From Calothrix sp. C42_A2020_038 (GTDB lineage Bacteria > Cyanobacteriota > Cyanobacteriia > Cyanobacteriales > Nostocaceae): DNA of 64,000 nucleotides. Where the stretch lies: the NCBI GenBank assembly GCA_015272395.1, contig JACYLQ010000037.1, positions 40,882-104,881 on the forward strand, in the 5' to 3' direction. The position numbers and the translations under genes were made by a program. Below, piece by piece: positions 34,935 to 43,927 of this stretch (position 1 is its first letter; each line of letters opens with the position of its first letter). The notes beneath the pieces were generated by a model, which had not been told where the DNA came from, searched no databases, and was given only the letters and a program-made list of their open reading frames with translations.

Positions 34935-36275
34935 TTATAATCCAGCAGATTGATACAATTGTCTGACTATAGCCAAAATATTGGCGCCGTAGTTTCTATC
35001 AGGTGACCAGCGGCCCGATAATTGTTCAACTATTGGAGCAACTCCCCTTGTCACAAAACGAAATCTTGGGTCAACCACTTCTTGCGATAACGGATCGGAG
35101 CTAGCATAAGCTTTGAGATGTTGAATATGTGCCCGAACACCAATACGTGCGCTTTCAAAGGTTGCAGTTTCCGAACCACCACCGACTGTACCGAGACCAG
35201 CAAAGTTATTTTGTTCTGGCTTGATATTTTTAGTAAAGCGCAGGTAATTAGTTTCTAAACACATTTGAGAAAAGGCAATGTCATGGTTTACACCTTCGAT
35301 TGCTGCTTCTTCGATGTAAAGTTTCGGAATATCAGGAAATTGAATGGAACCAGGTTCGTTGTTATTTCGCAGAAAGATGTGTAGCTGCACTTCCTTTGTT
35401 CTGCCATTTGACATAATTTCGTTGATGGTGGGGGTTTTTGCGGCTGATTTTAAGTTAAGTGTACGTGTTGTGCTGTCCCATCCAACCGAAACACCTAAAT
35501 CTCGTAGGTCATTAGCTTTGGCGTAAACTACCTGTCGATAGCTAATTCGATGAACTTTTGGTGCGTTAGATAAATCAATTTGTAATTGGTCGGCTAAATT
35601 GATTGGAATATAAGAATTACCATTAACTAAAATTCCTTTGTCCGGATAATTTTTACCATCAATACTTATATTGATAGATGGGTAGTTTGGTTCGCTTGGG
35701 GCTGAACTTGGGTCAATCACACGACTCCATGATATTAAACCATCAGCAATACCCAAAGCGAAATCACGGCGCCGACTTTGCAATAATCTTCGATCTTCAG
35801 GACTAGTGAGGAATCCAACCTGCATCTGTAGTGCTGGAATTGATGTTTGACGACAAAATGGAACACTTCCTAAACCAGCGCTTGTATCTGGTCTTACACC
35901 ACGATTTGGTAATTGAGGAACACGTTGTAGTAAGTTTAATAGTAATAGTTCTGCATTTTTCTTGCGCTCTTCGTTATTTGCAATGTAAAAGACGCTTGCA
36001 CCACGCACCGAAGGATTTGGTGCTGCATCAGTTTGAATTTCTAAGGCAACATCAAGCCTAACCGCGCGGGCATTAATCCAGTTAATAGTTCCTCTAGCAC
36101 TCAAATCATCAGGAACCGCTAAAACTTGCCAATTTCGCGCCTGCAACTCAGAAACTATCAAATCCCGCAGTAAAATCATTTCGCGCGCTTCCGTTGTACC
36201 TCCTGCAATAGTACCTGGGTCAATTCTTCCGTTCTCTCTACCTCCGCGCGCTGCTGAAATAAATATACGTCCCAT
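34935..36275 (-). CDS. tftA: N-acetylmuramoyl-L-alanine amidase plus glucosaminidase domain protein (TftA-like)
   Basis: 446 residues. The N-terminal 200 resemble amidase_3 (IFISAARGGRENGRIDPG, LDVALEIQTDAAPNPSVRGA, PALQMQVGFLTSPEDRRLL). The usual metal-ligand His and Glu are weak: SAARGG and QTDA replace HxGH and HxNA forms, so catalysis is doubtful. Middle: a copper-amine-oxidase-like stalk (ILVNGNSYIPINLADQ). C-terminus: glucosaminidase-like with CLETNYLRFTKNIKPEQNNF. This layout matches the hormogonium tapered terminus protein TftA of Nostoc. No signal peptide is evident. Divergent from dnaG. Confidence 0.65.
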   Translation of the reverse strand: MGRIFISAARGGRENGRIDPGTIAGGTTEAREMILLRDLIVSELQARNWQVLAVPDDLSARGTINWINARAVRLDVALEIQTDAAPNPSVRGASVFYIANNEERKKNAELLLLNLLQRVPQLPNRGVRPDTSAGLGSVPFCRQTSIPALQMQVGFLTSPEDRRLLQSRRRDFALGIADGLISWSRVIDPSSAPSEPNYPSINISIDGKNYPDKGILVNGNSYIPINLADQLQIDLSNAPKVHRISYRQVVYAKANDLRDLGVSVGWDSTTRTLNLKSAAKTPTINEIMSNGRTKEVQLHIFLRNNNEPGSIQFPDIPKLYIEEAAIEGVNHDIAFSQMCLETNYLRFTKNIKPEQNNFAGLGTVGGGSETATFESARIGVRAHIQHLKAYASSDPLSQEVVDPRFRFVTRGVAPIVEQLSGRWSPDRNYGANILAIVRQLYQSAGL

Positions 36276-36450
36276 TTTTCAGTATTTCCTTTGCTAAAAT
36301 TTTAGATGCAAGCGAATTAAGTTATATCATTCTTGAGTACTGAGTGTTCTAACTTCACTGCCTGTAAGATGCAATCAATTTAAGAATTTTGTAAGGTATG
36401 TGACGCTATTGGATTACTAATTTGTTTTAAGCACTCTATTCCTTACTTCT

Positions 36451-38388
36451 ATGCAAATCCCCCGCTTACACCCCGATACAATAGAGGAAGTCAAACAAAA
36501 AGCCGATATATATGATGTCGTTTCTGAATACGTTGTTTTACGTAAGCGTGGCAAGGATTATGTCGGTTTATGTCCATTCCATGATGAAAAAAGCCCTAGC
36601 TTCACTGTTAGTCAGACTAAACAGTTATACTATTGTTTTGGGTGTCAGGCGGCAGGAAACCCAATCAAGTTCTTGATGGAATTGCAAAAGCGCTCTTTTT
36701 CAGAGGTAGTTTTAGACCTCGCGCGTAGATACCAGGTTTCGGTACAAACGCTTGCACCCGAACAAAGACAAGAATTAGAGCGTCAAATTTCACTGCGCGA
36801 GCAGTTATATCAAGTTTTAGCAACTACAGCGCAATTCTATCAACATGCGCTAAAGAATTTCGGGCACAGTGCCTTGGAATATTTACGTGATAAACGTAGA
36901 TTAAAGGATGAAATAATCCAGCAATTTGGTTTGGGATATGCACCACAAGGGTGGGAGACTTTATATAGGTACTTGGTAGAAGACAAACGCTATCCTGTAC
37001 AGTTAGTTGAAAAAGCGGGTTTGATAAAACCTCGCAAAGAAGGAAACGGGTATTACGATGTATTTCGTGACAGAATAATGATTCCCATCCGCGATGTCAT
37101 GGGTCGCGTTATTGCTTTTGGTGGTAGAACAATGGGGGATGAACAGCCAAAGTATCTCAACTCCCCAGAAACAGAATTATTTAGTAAGGGTAAAAACTTA
37201 TTTGCACTCGACGCAGCTAAAAATGGCATATCTCAGTTTAACCAAGCTGTTGTTGTCGAAGGATATTTTGACGCAATTGCCCTTCATGCTGCTGGTATTA
37301 ATAACGCGGTAGCATCGCTTGGAACTGCACTTAGTATTGAACAAGTCAAGTTAGCACTGCGTTATTGTGAGTCTAAACAACTAGTTCTCAACTTTGATGC
37401 AGACAATGCTGGCACTAATGCTGCTGAACGAGCTATAGGTGAAATTGCCGATTTAGCTTATAAAGGTGAAGTTCAACTGAAAATTCTTAATATTCCTGAC
37501 GGTAAAGATGCAGATGAATACTTGTATTCCCACACCAGCCAAGAATACCAGCAATTACTTGCGACGGCGCCGCTTTGGCTGAACTGGCAAATTAATCAAA
37601 TCATTAAAGGTAAAGACCTTAAACAAGCAACAGATTTTCAACAAGCTTCGCAGCAAATAGTTAAATTACTCAAAAATATACAAAATCAGGATACTCTTAC
37701 ATATTATGTTTCTTACTGTGCCGACATCCTAAGTTTAGGGAACAGTCAATTAGTACCTTTAAGAATCGAAAATCTCTTAACACAAATAGCACCGCAAACA
37801 GCTAATTGGGCGCCTCGACACTCAATGAGTAATAGAGACGTGATACCAAAGACTATGCCCGCAGGGCTATTTAATCCCCCTCCTACACCTTCTAAAGCAA
37901 CTAGTTTACTCGAACGAGCAGAAGCTTTATTACTACGAATTTTTCTACATTGTCCAGGGCAACGTCAGTATATACTAAACATTCTTGATCAACACGATTT
38001 ACAATTTAGCCTTTCACACCACCGTTTTCTATGGCAAAAAATCTTAGAGGAAATATCAGATGAATTTAATTTAAATGTAGTATCAAAATTACAAAATATC
38101 TGCCTTGAATACCCTGAAGAAACAGCTTTGGTTTCGCATTTATTTCATCTTACAGAACAGACAAAAGCAGAAATTCAACGAGCAGTCCAAGTAATTCATA
38201 CAGCTATTACCTGCATGGAAATTGTCATGTGTGAGAAGCGTTTACAGCATTTTAAGGAGCTTTGGCAGGAAACTGACCCAGAGATAGACCGTGAAAAGCA
38301 TGATTATTATTATCAAGCATTTTTTGAAGAGAAGCTGAAGCTACAAAATTTGGATAAACAGCGGCAATTTTCAATTATTGATTTATGA
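36451..38388 (+). CDS. dnaG: DNA primase
   Basis: Makes RNA primers at the replication fork. The N-terminal zinc finger reads CPFHDEKSPSFTVSQTK with FGC and the next Cys in LYYCFGC (residues about 42-66). The TOPRIM domain has VVEGYFDAIAL and NFDADNAG. The C-terminal helicase-binding region (about 480-645) is helical. 645 residues is typical. An in-frame upstream Met is absent, and MQIPRLHPDTIEEVK is the family start. Its stop overlaps a small ORF. Confidence 0.96.
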   Translation: MQIPRLHPDTIEEVKQKADIYDVVSEYVVLRKRGKDYVGLCPFHDEKSPSFTVSQTKQLYYCFGCQAAGNPIKFLMELQKRSFSEVVLDLARRYQVSVQTLAPEQRQELERQISLREQLYQVLATTAQFYQHALKNFGHSALEYLRDKRRLKDEIIQQFGLGYAPQGWETLYRYLVEDKRYPVQLVEKAGLIKPRKEGNGYYDVFRDRIMIPIRDVMGRVIAFGGRTMGDEQPKYLNSPETELFSKGKNLFALDAAKNGISQFNQAVVVEGYFDAIALHAAGINNAVASLGTALSIEQVKLALRYCESKQLVLNFDADNAGTNAAERAIGEIADLAYKGEVQLKILNIPDGKDADEYLYSHTSQEYQQLLATAPLWLNWQINQIIKGKDLKQATDFQQASQQIVKLLKNIQNQDTLTYYVSYCADILSLGNSQLVPLRIENLLTQIAPQTANWAPRHSMSNRDVIPKTMPAGLFNPPPTPSKATSLLERAEALLLRIFLHCPGQRQYILNILDQHDLQFSLSHHRFLWQKILEEISDEFNLNVVSKLQNICLEYPEETALVSHLFHLTEQTKAEIQRAVQVIHTAITCMEIVMCEKRLQHFKELWQETDPEIDREKHDYYYQAFFEEKLKLQNLDKQRQFSIIDL

Positions 38389-38594
38389 CTTTAGCGGCTA
38401 GAGTCCCTTGGAACAAAACGACATTTAGACCTGCTGAAACTAGTGTATCTCCTTTAAAGTCTTCATTACTGCTTGCAGAAGTTGATGCACACGTACTATT
38501 AACCCGGAGGATATCCGAACCAAAAATAAAAACCATAAAACCAGCTAGTAAAGTATGTCATGAACAGTACAAAAAACAGTACAATCCCACGTGA
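38385..38594 (+). CDS. Possible small protein overlapping dnaG stop
   Basis: 69 residues starting at the ATG of an ATGA overlap with dnaG. Basic, no recognisable motif, no signal. Such overlaps favour translational coupling, but the composition (many Lys, Ser, Pro) is not distinctive, and it may be a chance frame. Confidence 0.25.
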   Translation: MTLAARVPWNKTTFRPAETSVSPLKSSLLLAEVDAHVLLTRRISEPKIKTIKPASKVCHEQYKKQYNPT

Positions 38595-38616
38595 TTATTA
38601 AGAGTAAAAATGTAAA

Positions 38617-38642
38617 AACCGCAGAGTTTGCGCTCTGCGGTT
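38617..38642 (+). terminator. Hairpin 1 downstream of dnaG (AACCGCAGAG/CTCTGCGGTT)
   Basis: Ten-base perfect arms with a TTTGCG loop, about 230 bases after dnaG. Its 3' arm overlaps the 5' arm of the second hairpin (GGTTCACCGGG at 38639, CCCGGTGAACC at 38678), so the two are mutually exclusive. Confidence 0.65.
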
Positions 38643-38688
38643 CACCGGGTGATTTTTATGCGGAAACGCAATTCACTCCCGGTGAACC
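38639..38688 (+). promoter_or_regulatory. Second, overlapping hairpin GGTTCACCGGG/CCCGGTGAACC
   Basis: Perfect 11-base arms with a 28-base loop. It shares GGTT with the previous stem. This could be an alternative pairing in a long RNA or nested repeats. The rest of the 38595-39103 spacer is AT-rich with one GGCGCC; no other feature seen. Confidence 0.4.
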
Positions 38689-39103
38689 ACCTGAAGCCAA
38701 AAATAAAAGTAACGACTTACTGTAAACATAGTTGATAATGTTGCGATAAAAACTTATAATAATCCGATTATTAAAATGGTAACAGAATACAGAAGCAAAG
38801 TCAATACTTTTCAAAATCCGTTAAATCTTAGCTTAAAACAACAGGCGCCTACGCTTTGTGTCTAGACTTCAGACTTAATAGCTTAGACCATTAAATTGAG
38901 ATAGTGTTTATCTTATGAAGCGTGATCAGTTTGTAAAGCTTTATAGATAATAGGTAATAGTCAAATTGTCACTCTTCCAGGGTAAGCAAGAAATTTAAGC
39001 ATCAATTCTAAGACTATAAGCCTCGTTAAGCCGGAAACTTGCTTATAACCAGAGATACCTATTAATCGTTCACTGCACAACGTTATCGACGCATCGAGTC
39101 TAT

Positions 39104-39592
39104 ATGAAGCCCAGTTCCAAACTTTTATCAACATCTTTCAACTATCATGGTGCTTACCCTTGTCCAGTGTGCCGTGTGGGTAAAATTACTCATATGCCCA
39201 TGATGGAAGCAATGTCCTGTGATTTTTGTCAGCAAATTTTCACAGTTAATATCGAACAACAGCAACTAAAAATGCCTTCGCGACAACCCCCTCTAGTTTG
39301 GCGTTGGAATGGTTTCAACTGGACAGAAGCTCAACTTGAAGGAGTTGAATTTGGCTGGGGTTATGTTTTTGCAGCACTTGCCTTTATATTTTTACCAACA
39401 GGACTTATTGGTATAGTTGCTTACAATTTCCCCCCATCGCCAGAAGCTCCGCTTACCTGGGTACCTTATATTTGGACTACGTTAACTTTTGTATCGCATT
39501 TTACAATCATTTTATGGTTGTTTATTGAAATATATCAAGTACCGATTCGAGCATATTTACGAGCAATACGCGAGCGTTTGCTAATTCGCTAA
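39104..39592 (+). CDS. Small zinc-ribbon membrane protein
   Basis: 162 residues. The N-terminal 50 carry two CxxC knuckles (YPCPVCRVGK and MSCDFCQQIF), a likely zinc ribbon. Two hydrophobic segments follow at about 90-112 and 128-148 (WTTLTFVSHFTIILWLFIE), leaving the protein anchored in a membrane. The C-terminus is basic. I do not recognise a named family, although the layout is familiar from cyanobacterial conserved unknowns. Confidence 0.72.
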   Translation: MKPSSKLLSTSFNYHGAYPCPVCRVGKITHMPMMEAMSCDFCQQIFTVNIEQQQLKMPSRQPPLVWRWNGFNWTEAQLEGVEFGWGYVFAALAFIFLPTGLIGIVAYNFPPSPEAPLTWVPYIWTTLTFVSHFTIILWLFIEIYQVPIRAYLRAIRERLLIR

Positions 39593-39631
39593 TTGTCATG
39601 GAGGCTAAGGTACAGGGTAGTAAAAAGTGGT

Positions 39632-39659
39632 AACGGATGTGACAGATGACTAATTTTGA
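39632..39659 (+). repeat. Family B end-like repeat, partial copy
   Basis: AACGGATGTGACAGATGACT followed by AATTTTGA matches the sequence near 51253 (AACGGATGTAACAGATAATT). Lies in a 265-base gene-free spacer with CCACTAGTCC further on. Confidence 0.5.
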
Positions 39660-39857
39660 ATAACTAGACTTGATTTGTCACAAATTACTTATTTAATACC
39701 GTCGCCAGCCACTAGTCCCTAATCCCTAGGCATCACAAAATTAAGAAATACTAAATTTGTGGTGCCATTTACTCAATCTACAAACAATTGCTCCTTAAAA
39801 ACAGCAGATAAGGGGCTAAATAAATCATAATTAAAATGGTAAAAATACACGTGTCTT

Positions 39858-40703
39858 ATGAGAGAACTGGAGCGATACTATCGAGTTTTAGAATTGGAGC
39901 CAGGAGCTACTCTTGATGAAGTTAACCAGGCTTACAAGGATTTAGCTTTTGTATGGCATCCAGACCGTATCCCATTAGAAAATCAGCGTTTGAGAGAGAA
40001 GGCAGAGAAAAAGCTTCAAGACATTAATGAAGCGCGCGATAAATTGCGCTCACATAAAACACGCTTTAATGTGGCATCTCGAACCACCTCGCAGACAACA
40101 TACAGACAAACATCTAGACCTGTATCACATCCGCCTCCAAAGTCTACGACTAAATCGACGACATCATATAACTCTTCACAAACCACATCTAATCCCCGAT
40201 CTGAACCAACATCTCAACCCCCATCACAAACGCAAACTACCCAAAGAGAATCTCCTTCTCCAACTCCACCAAAACCAACACCTCAATCAGGTTATCAAGA
40301 ACAAACTTATCAATCAAATTATCAACCACCCAAACAGCATCCTGATTTGAGTGGCAAAGATTACAGTAAAGCCAACTTAAGTAACCGTGATTTTTCAGGT
40401 CGAAACTTGAGTTATGCCAATCTTAGTGGCGCCAATCTTAGTGATACTTTTATGCACAAAGTAAATTTACGTGGTGCTAATCTATCTGAGGCAAATTTAT
40501 TTCGGGCTAATTTACTACTGGCGGATTTACGAGAAGCTAATTTACAGTCAGCAAATTTAATTGGCGCCGACCTTAGTGGTGCTGATTTGCGTGGCGCCGA
40601 CTTCCGTGGTGCAAGAGTTATGATTGGCGATAGAGTTCAAGTCAAACTAATTGGTGCCTTGTTAACTGGTGCTATTATGCCCGATGGTTCAGTACATGAA
40701 TAA
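39858..40703 (+). CDS. J-domain and pentapeptide-repeat fusion protein
   Basis: 281 residues in three parts. Residues 1-66 form a DnaJ J-domain with the HPD triad at 34-36. Residues about 67-160 are a Pro/Ser/Thr/Gln linker. Residues about 165-270 are pentapeptide repeats (A[DN]LSGA pattern, e.g. LRGANLSEANLFRANLLLAD), a right-handed beta helix. The HPD motif should stimulate DnaK ATPase, so it may deliver a client held by the helix. No membrane anchor. Such J-pentapeptide proteins are characteristic of cyanobacteria. Confidence 0.9.
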   Translation: MRELERYYRVLELEPGATLDEVNQAYKDLAFVWHPDRIPLENQRLREKAEKKLQDINEARDKLRSHKTRFNVASRTTSQTTYRQTSRPVSHPPPKSTTKSTTSYNSSQTTSNPRSEPTSQPPSQTQTTQRESPSPTPPKPTPQSGYQEQTYQSNYQPPKQHPDLSGKDYSKANLSNRDFSGRNLSYANLSGANLSDTFMHKVNLRGANLSEANLFRANLLLADLREANLQSANLIGADLSGADLRGADFRGARVMIGDRVQVKLIGALLTGAIMPDGSVHE

Positions 40704-40704
40704 T

Positions 40705-40732
40705 ATAGGGACGTGATTAATCACGTCTCTAC
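40705..40732. repeat. GTAGAGACG-type palindrome with GTGATTAATCAC core
   Basis: TAGGGACGTGATTAATCACG followed by TCTCTACC. A near-perfect palindrome sharing outer arms with the repeats at 1484 and 5172. Lies two bases after the stop codon of the J-domain gene and could be its terminator. Confidence 0.65.
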
Positions 40733-40780
40733 CAATAATGTGGGAAACTTAACATTGATTAATAATTACTTCAACTGTTT

Positions 40781-41266
40781 ATGAGTACCACAATTACTGA
40801 CATCGCAGTCAAAACAATCAATGGGCAAGAGAAAAACCTTGGCGAATATGCTGGGAACGTATTATTAATTGTTAACGTTGCTTCTTACTGCGGTTATACA
40901 GGACAATATAGCGGATTAGAAAAGTTAAACAAAAAGTATCGTGATGCCGGATTGCGTGTACTTGGATTTCCTTGTAATGACTTTGGCGCCCAAGAACCAG
41001 GTACTAACGAAGAAATTGTCAGATTCTGCGACAAAAACTATGGTGTAACTTTTGACTTGTTTGACAAAGTTCATGCCAAAGGGTCTGATAAGCACCCCCT
41101 TTATGAACGACTGACGACCGCAGTTGAACCAAAAGGCGATGTATCTTGGAATTTTGAAAAATTTGTAGTTGGTAAAAATGGTGAGGTTGTCGCGCGCTTC
41201 AAAAGTGGTACTACACCGGAAGCACCAGAATTAATCGAAACAATTGAGCGTGAACTCGCCAAATAG
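40781..41266 (+). CDS. Glutathione peroxidase (Cys type, thioredoxin fold)
   Basis: Reduces lipid or hydrogen peroxides. 161 residues; the peroxidatic Cys37 is in NVASYCGYTGQY, and WNFEKFVV carries the Trp/Asn of the tetrad. The second signature reads GFPCNDFGAQEPG, with Asp where the family usually has the tetrad Gln (CNQF). Cysteine replaces selenocysteine as in most bacteria, and such enzymes often use NADPH or thioredoxin. No signal peptide, so cytosolic. Confidence 0.92.
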   Translation: MSTTITDIAVKTINGQEKNLGEYAGNVLLIVNVASYCGYTGQYSGLEKLNKKYRDAGLRVLGFPCNDFGAQEPGTNEEIVRFCDKNYGVTFDLFDKVHAKGSDKHPLYERLTTAVEPKGDVSWNFEKFVVGKNGEVVARFKSGTTPEAPELIETIERELAK

Positions 41267-41269
41267 TAA

Positions 41270-41343
41270 ATAAGTTGTGAGTTGTGAGTTATTACTCATA
41301 ACTCCGAACTCCTAACTTTTCCCTCCTAACTCCTAATTTGATT
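41270..41343. repeat. GAGTTATGA/AACTCCTA heptamer-like repeats
   Basis: Degenerate short tandem units (GTTGTGAGTTGTGAGTTATT, then ACTCCTAACT repeats) fill the spacer between gpx and the SDR gene. Same type as at 55460-55535 and 56045-56238. Cyanobacterial STRR-like. Confidence 0.6.
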
Positions 41344-42165
41344 ATGAATGTTGCAATTATCGGGTGCGGTTACGTTGGTACAGCAGTTGCTAAATATTGG
41401 CAGCAGAAAATGACGCTGGTTGTAACGGCTACTACTACCACACTGCCAAGGGTATCGGAACTTGAAACTTTTGCTCAAAAAGTATTTGTTTTACAAGGCA
41501 GTGATCACGAAGAACTAGAAAAAGTTTTACACGGACAAGATTGTGTTTTACTAAGTGTGGCGCCAAGACGAGGTAATTCCTACAAAGATACTTATCTGCT
41601 AACCGCTCAAACAGTCGCACAAGTTCTAAAAAAGTCTTCAGCCAAACAATTAATCTATACAAGTACTTGCTCAGTATATGGTGATCAAAATGGTAATTTA
41701 GTAGACGAAACAACATCTATTGCACCAACAAGTGAAAATCAGCAAGTTCTTTGTGATACTGAACAAGTGTTACTTACTGAGTTAAAAGATAAATTACATG
41801 TTTGTATATTACGTTTAGGTGGAATTTATGGACTTGGACGTGAACTAGTAAAAATTTATGGTCGAGTGGCTGGACAAACTCGTCCGGGCGATGGTAACGA
41901 ACCATCTAATTGGATCCATTTGGATGATATTGTCGGCGCCATCGAATATGCACGACATTATCATCTTCAAGGAATTTATAATTTAGTTGACGATGCTTAT
42001 TTGTCGAATCGCGAAGTAATTGACCGCGTGTGCGAAAAGCATAATCTACCCAAAGTGACATGGGATAGTTCACAAGTTTCCAACCGTAATTACAACGCTA
42101 AAATATCAAACGAGAAAATCAAAGCCGCAGGTTACAAACTCATTCACCCAGAGATGATTTTTTAA
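41344..42165 (+). CDS. NAD(P)-dependent epimerase/reductase-like protein (SDR, YeeZ type)
   Basis: 274 residues. The Rossmann motif is VAIIGCGYVGTAV at the start, followed by GQDCVLLSVAPR and YTSTCSVYG, the latter containing the Tyr-Gly pair used in atypical SDRs, and PSNWIHLDDIVGAIEYA. The TTG at 41338 in the track gives two extra residues; the ATG at 41344 suits the family. Reaction unknown. One base separates it from the next gene, so they are probably one transcript. Confidence 0.85.
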   Translation: MNVAIIGCGYVGTAVAKYWQQKMTLVVTATTTTLPRVSELETFAQKVFVLQGSDHEELEKVLHGQDCVLLSVAPRRGNSYKDTYLLTAQTVAQVLKKSSAKQLIYTSTCSVYGDQNGNLVDETTSIAPTSENQQVLCDTEQVLLTELKDKLHVCILRLGGIYGLGRELVKIYGRVAGQTRPGDGNEPSNWIHLDDIVGAIEYARHYHLQGIYNLVDDAYLSNREVIDRVCEKHNLPKVTWDSSQVSNRNYNAKISNEKIKAAGYKLIHPEMIF

Positions 42166-42166
42166 T

Positions 42167-43066
42167 ATGTTAACCCAAGATACTTCCACTCAGACACATT
42201 ACTACACTTGGCAAAATTACCGTTGTGCTTACGAGATTCGCAATCCTAATAATACATCTACTGGCACTCCTTTATTATTAATCCACCCTATTGGAGTCGG
42301 TTTATCACGGCAATTCTGGCAGCGTTTCTGCCGTGAGTTTTACAATCAAGGTCATCAAAATCAGATTTTTAATCCTGATTTACTAGGGTGTGGTGATAGT
42401 GATATGCCTGCAATACCATCCAAACCCGAATTTGAAGCACAACAGTTACAATTCTTCATTGAGAATATTATTCAGAAACCTGTAATTTTAGTTGTACAAG
42501 GCGCCTTATTTCCTGTAGCGGTTGATTTATATGAGAAAGTGCCTGATTTAATTGCCGGAATGGTATTATCTGGGCCTCCTACTTGGTCATTAATCAGTAA
42601 AGACAGACCAAAATGGCGCCAAAATTTAGCATGGGCAATATTTAGTTCAGCGTTTGGGAATTTATTTTACCGCTACGCACGCACTGAGAAGTTTTTACGT
42701 AACTTCTCAACTAAAAGACTATTTGCATCAGAGGATAAAGTTGATACTGACTGGTTGAATACTTTACGTAAAGGTGCCTCTAATATGGCTTCTCGCTATG
42801 CTGTATTCTCATTTTTAGCGGGATTTTGGCGCCAAGACTATCGTAGCAGGGTAGCAGCAATTCAAAAACCCGTACTTGTAGTTATGGGTGAAGTCGCATC
42901 AAGTATAGCTAAAGAAGGCGAACAAGAAAAAGCTAACGAACGTTTAGCTGAGTATTTAGCATGTTTACCCCAAGCACAGGGTGTTAAGATCCCAGGAAGA
43001 AATGTCTTGCCATACGAATCAACGACAGAGTTTGTAAATGCAATATCATCATTTGTTAAACTCTAA
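42167..43066 (+). CDS. Alpha/beta-hydrolase-fold protein lacking the nucleophile Ser
   Basis: 299 residues with the fold's HPIGVG oxyanion loop and DLLGCGDSD (a DLxGxGxS motif). At the nucleophile elbow the sequence is VVQGALFPVA where GxSxG (e.g. GHSLGG) is expected, so the Ser is Ala. The late acid/His are not clear. It may be a non-catalytic or alternative-mechanism protein. It follows the SDR gene by one base. Downstream is a 110-base spacer with repeat remnants. Confidence 0.75.
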   Translation: MLTQDTSTQTHYYTWQNYRCAYEIRNPNNTSTGTPLLLIHPIGVGLSRQFWQRFCREFYNQGHQNQIFNPDLLGCGDSDMPAIPSKPEFEAQQLQFFIENIIQKPVILVVQGALFPVAVDLYEKVPDLIAGMVLSGPPTWSLISKDRPKWRQNLAWAIFSSAFGNLFYRYARTEKFLRNFSTKRLFASEDKVDTDWLNTLRKGASNMASRYAVFSFLAGFWRQDYRSRVAAIQKPVLVVMGEVASSIAKEGEQEKANERLAEYLACLPQAQGVKIPGRNVLPYESTTEFVNAISSFVKL

Positions 43067-43179
43067 AATTTATATTTATATTGTGAAATATTGTGGAACA
43101 AGTATCTTGTAGAACGGGCATCCCTGACCGTTACTTCAATCTTCAGGGGCTTGCGATGCCCACCCCACAAGAAAAATAA

Positions 43180-43824
43180 CTAAATACTTTTGGCTTTAGT
43201 TGCTTTGCTCAAATAGTAATGCCATAGAATTCTTGTTGCTAGCGCACGCCACGGGCGCCATTTTTGGGCAATAACTTCTAGTTGGCTTGGTGTTGGACGT
43301 ATGGGCAAATCTTTTAATTGCTGATATGCAAGAATCACTCCTAAGTCAGATGCAGGAAAAGCATCAGGACGCTGTAACGACATCATTAAATATGTATCTA
43401 CAGTCCAATTACCAATACCTTTAATTTTTGTAAGTTCCGCCCGTAAAGTTGCCTCATCACCTAATTCAAGTTGATCTAAGTCAAGTTGTTTGCTAGCTAT
43501 GGCAGCAGCTAACGCGCGGGTATATGCAAGCTTCTGACGACTCAAACCTGCTGTTTGTAATTGTGAATCTTCAAAAGTAATAAAATTTTCCGGTGTTAAA
43601 GGATTAACCAAAAGTTCTAATTTATTAAATATTGCACTTGCTGAAGCGACAGAAACTTGTTGCCCTAAAATAATTCTTATAAGTCCAATAAAACCCTTTT
43701 CCCGTATCCAATTTGGTGGATATCCATAGGTTTGGATAACTTTCGCCAAGTCGTTATCACGACTCACAAGTTCTTGTATACCTAGCGTGATAGTTTCTTC
43801 TGTAAGGGGTTGGAGTATTAACAT
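43180..43824 (-). CDS. DNA-3-methyladenine glycosylase (AlkA/HhH-GPD superfamily)
   Basis: Removes alkylated bases from DNA. 214 residues; the helix-hairpin-helix reads LTKIKGIGNWTVDTYLMMSL, and the catalytic Asp is in FPASDLGV, as in the AlkA-type GPD motif. The N-terminal region IRIILGQQVSVASAS is the family IxxQQxs motif. It lacks the extra N-terminal domain of E. coli AlkA. No iron-sulfur Cys cluster at the C-terminus. Confidence 0.92.
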   Translation of the reverse strand: MLILQPLTEETITLGIQELVSRDNDLAKVIQTYGYPPNWIREKGFIGLIRIILGQQVSVASASAIFNKLELLVNPLTPENFITFEDSQLQTAGLSRQKLAYTRALAAAIASKQLDLDQLELGDEATLRAELTKIKGIGNWTVDTYLMMSLQRPDAFPASDLGVILAYQQLKDLPIRPTPSQLEVIAQKWRPWRALATRILWHYYLSKATKAKSI

Positions 43825-43927
43825 TATGTTTTTATTTATACGCTGATAATCTTGTTATCATCAAAGATGATCTTTTGATAGGAAAGTAGTATTTTCCTTA
43901 TCGCTTCCAACATTATTATTACTAATT

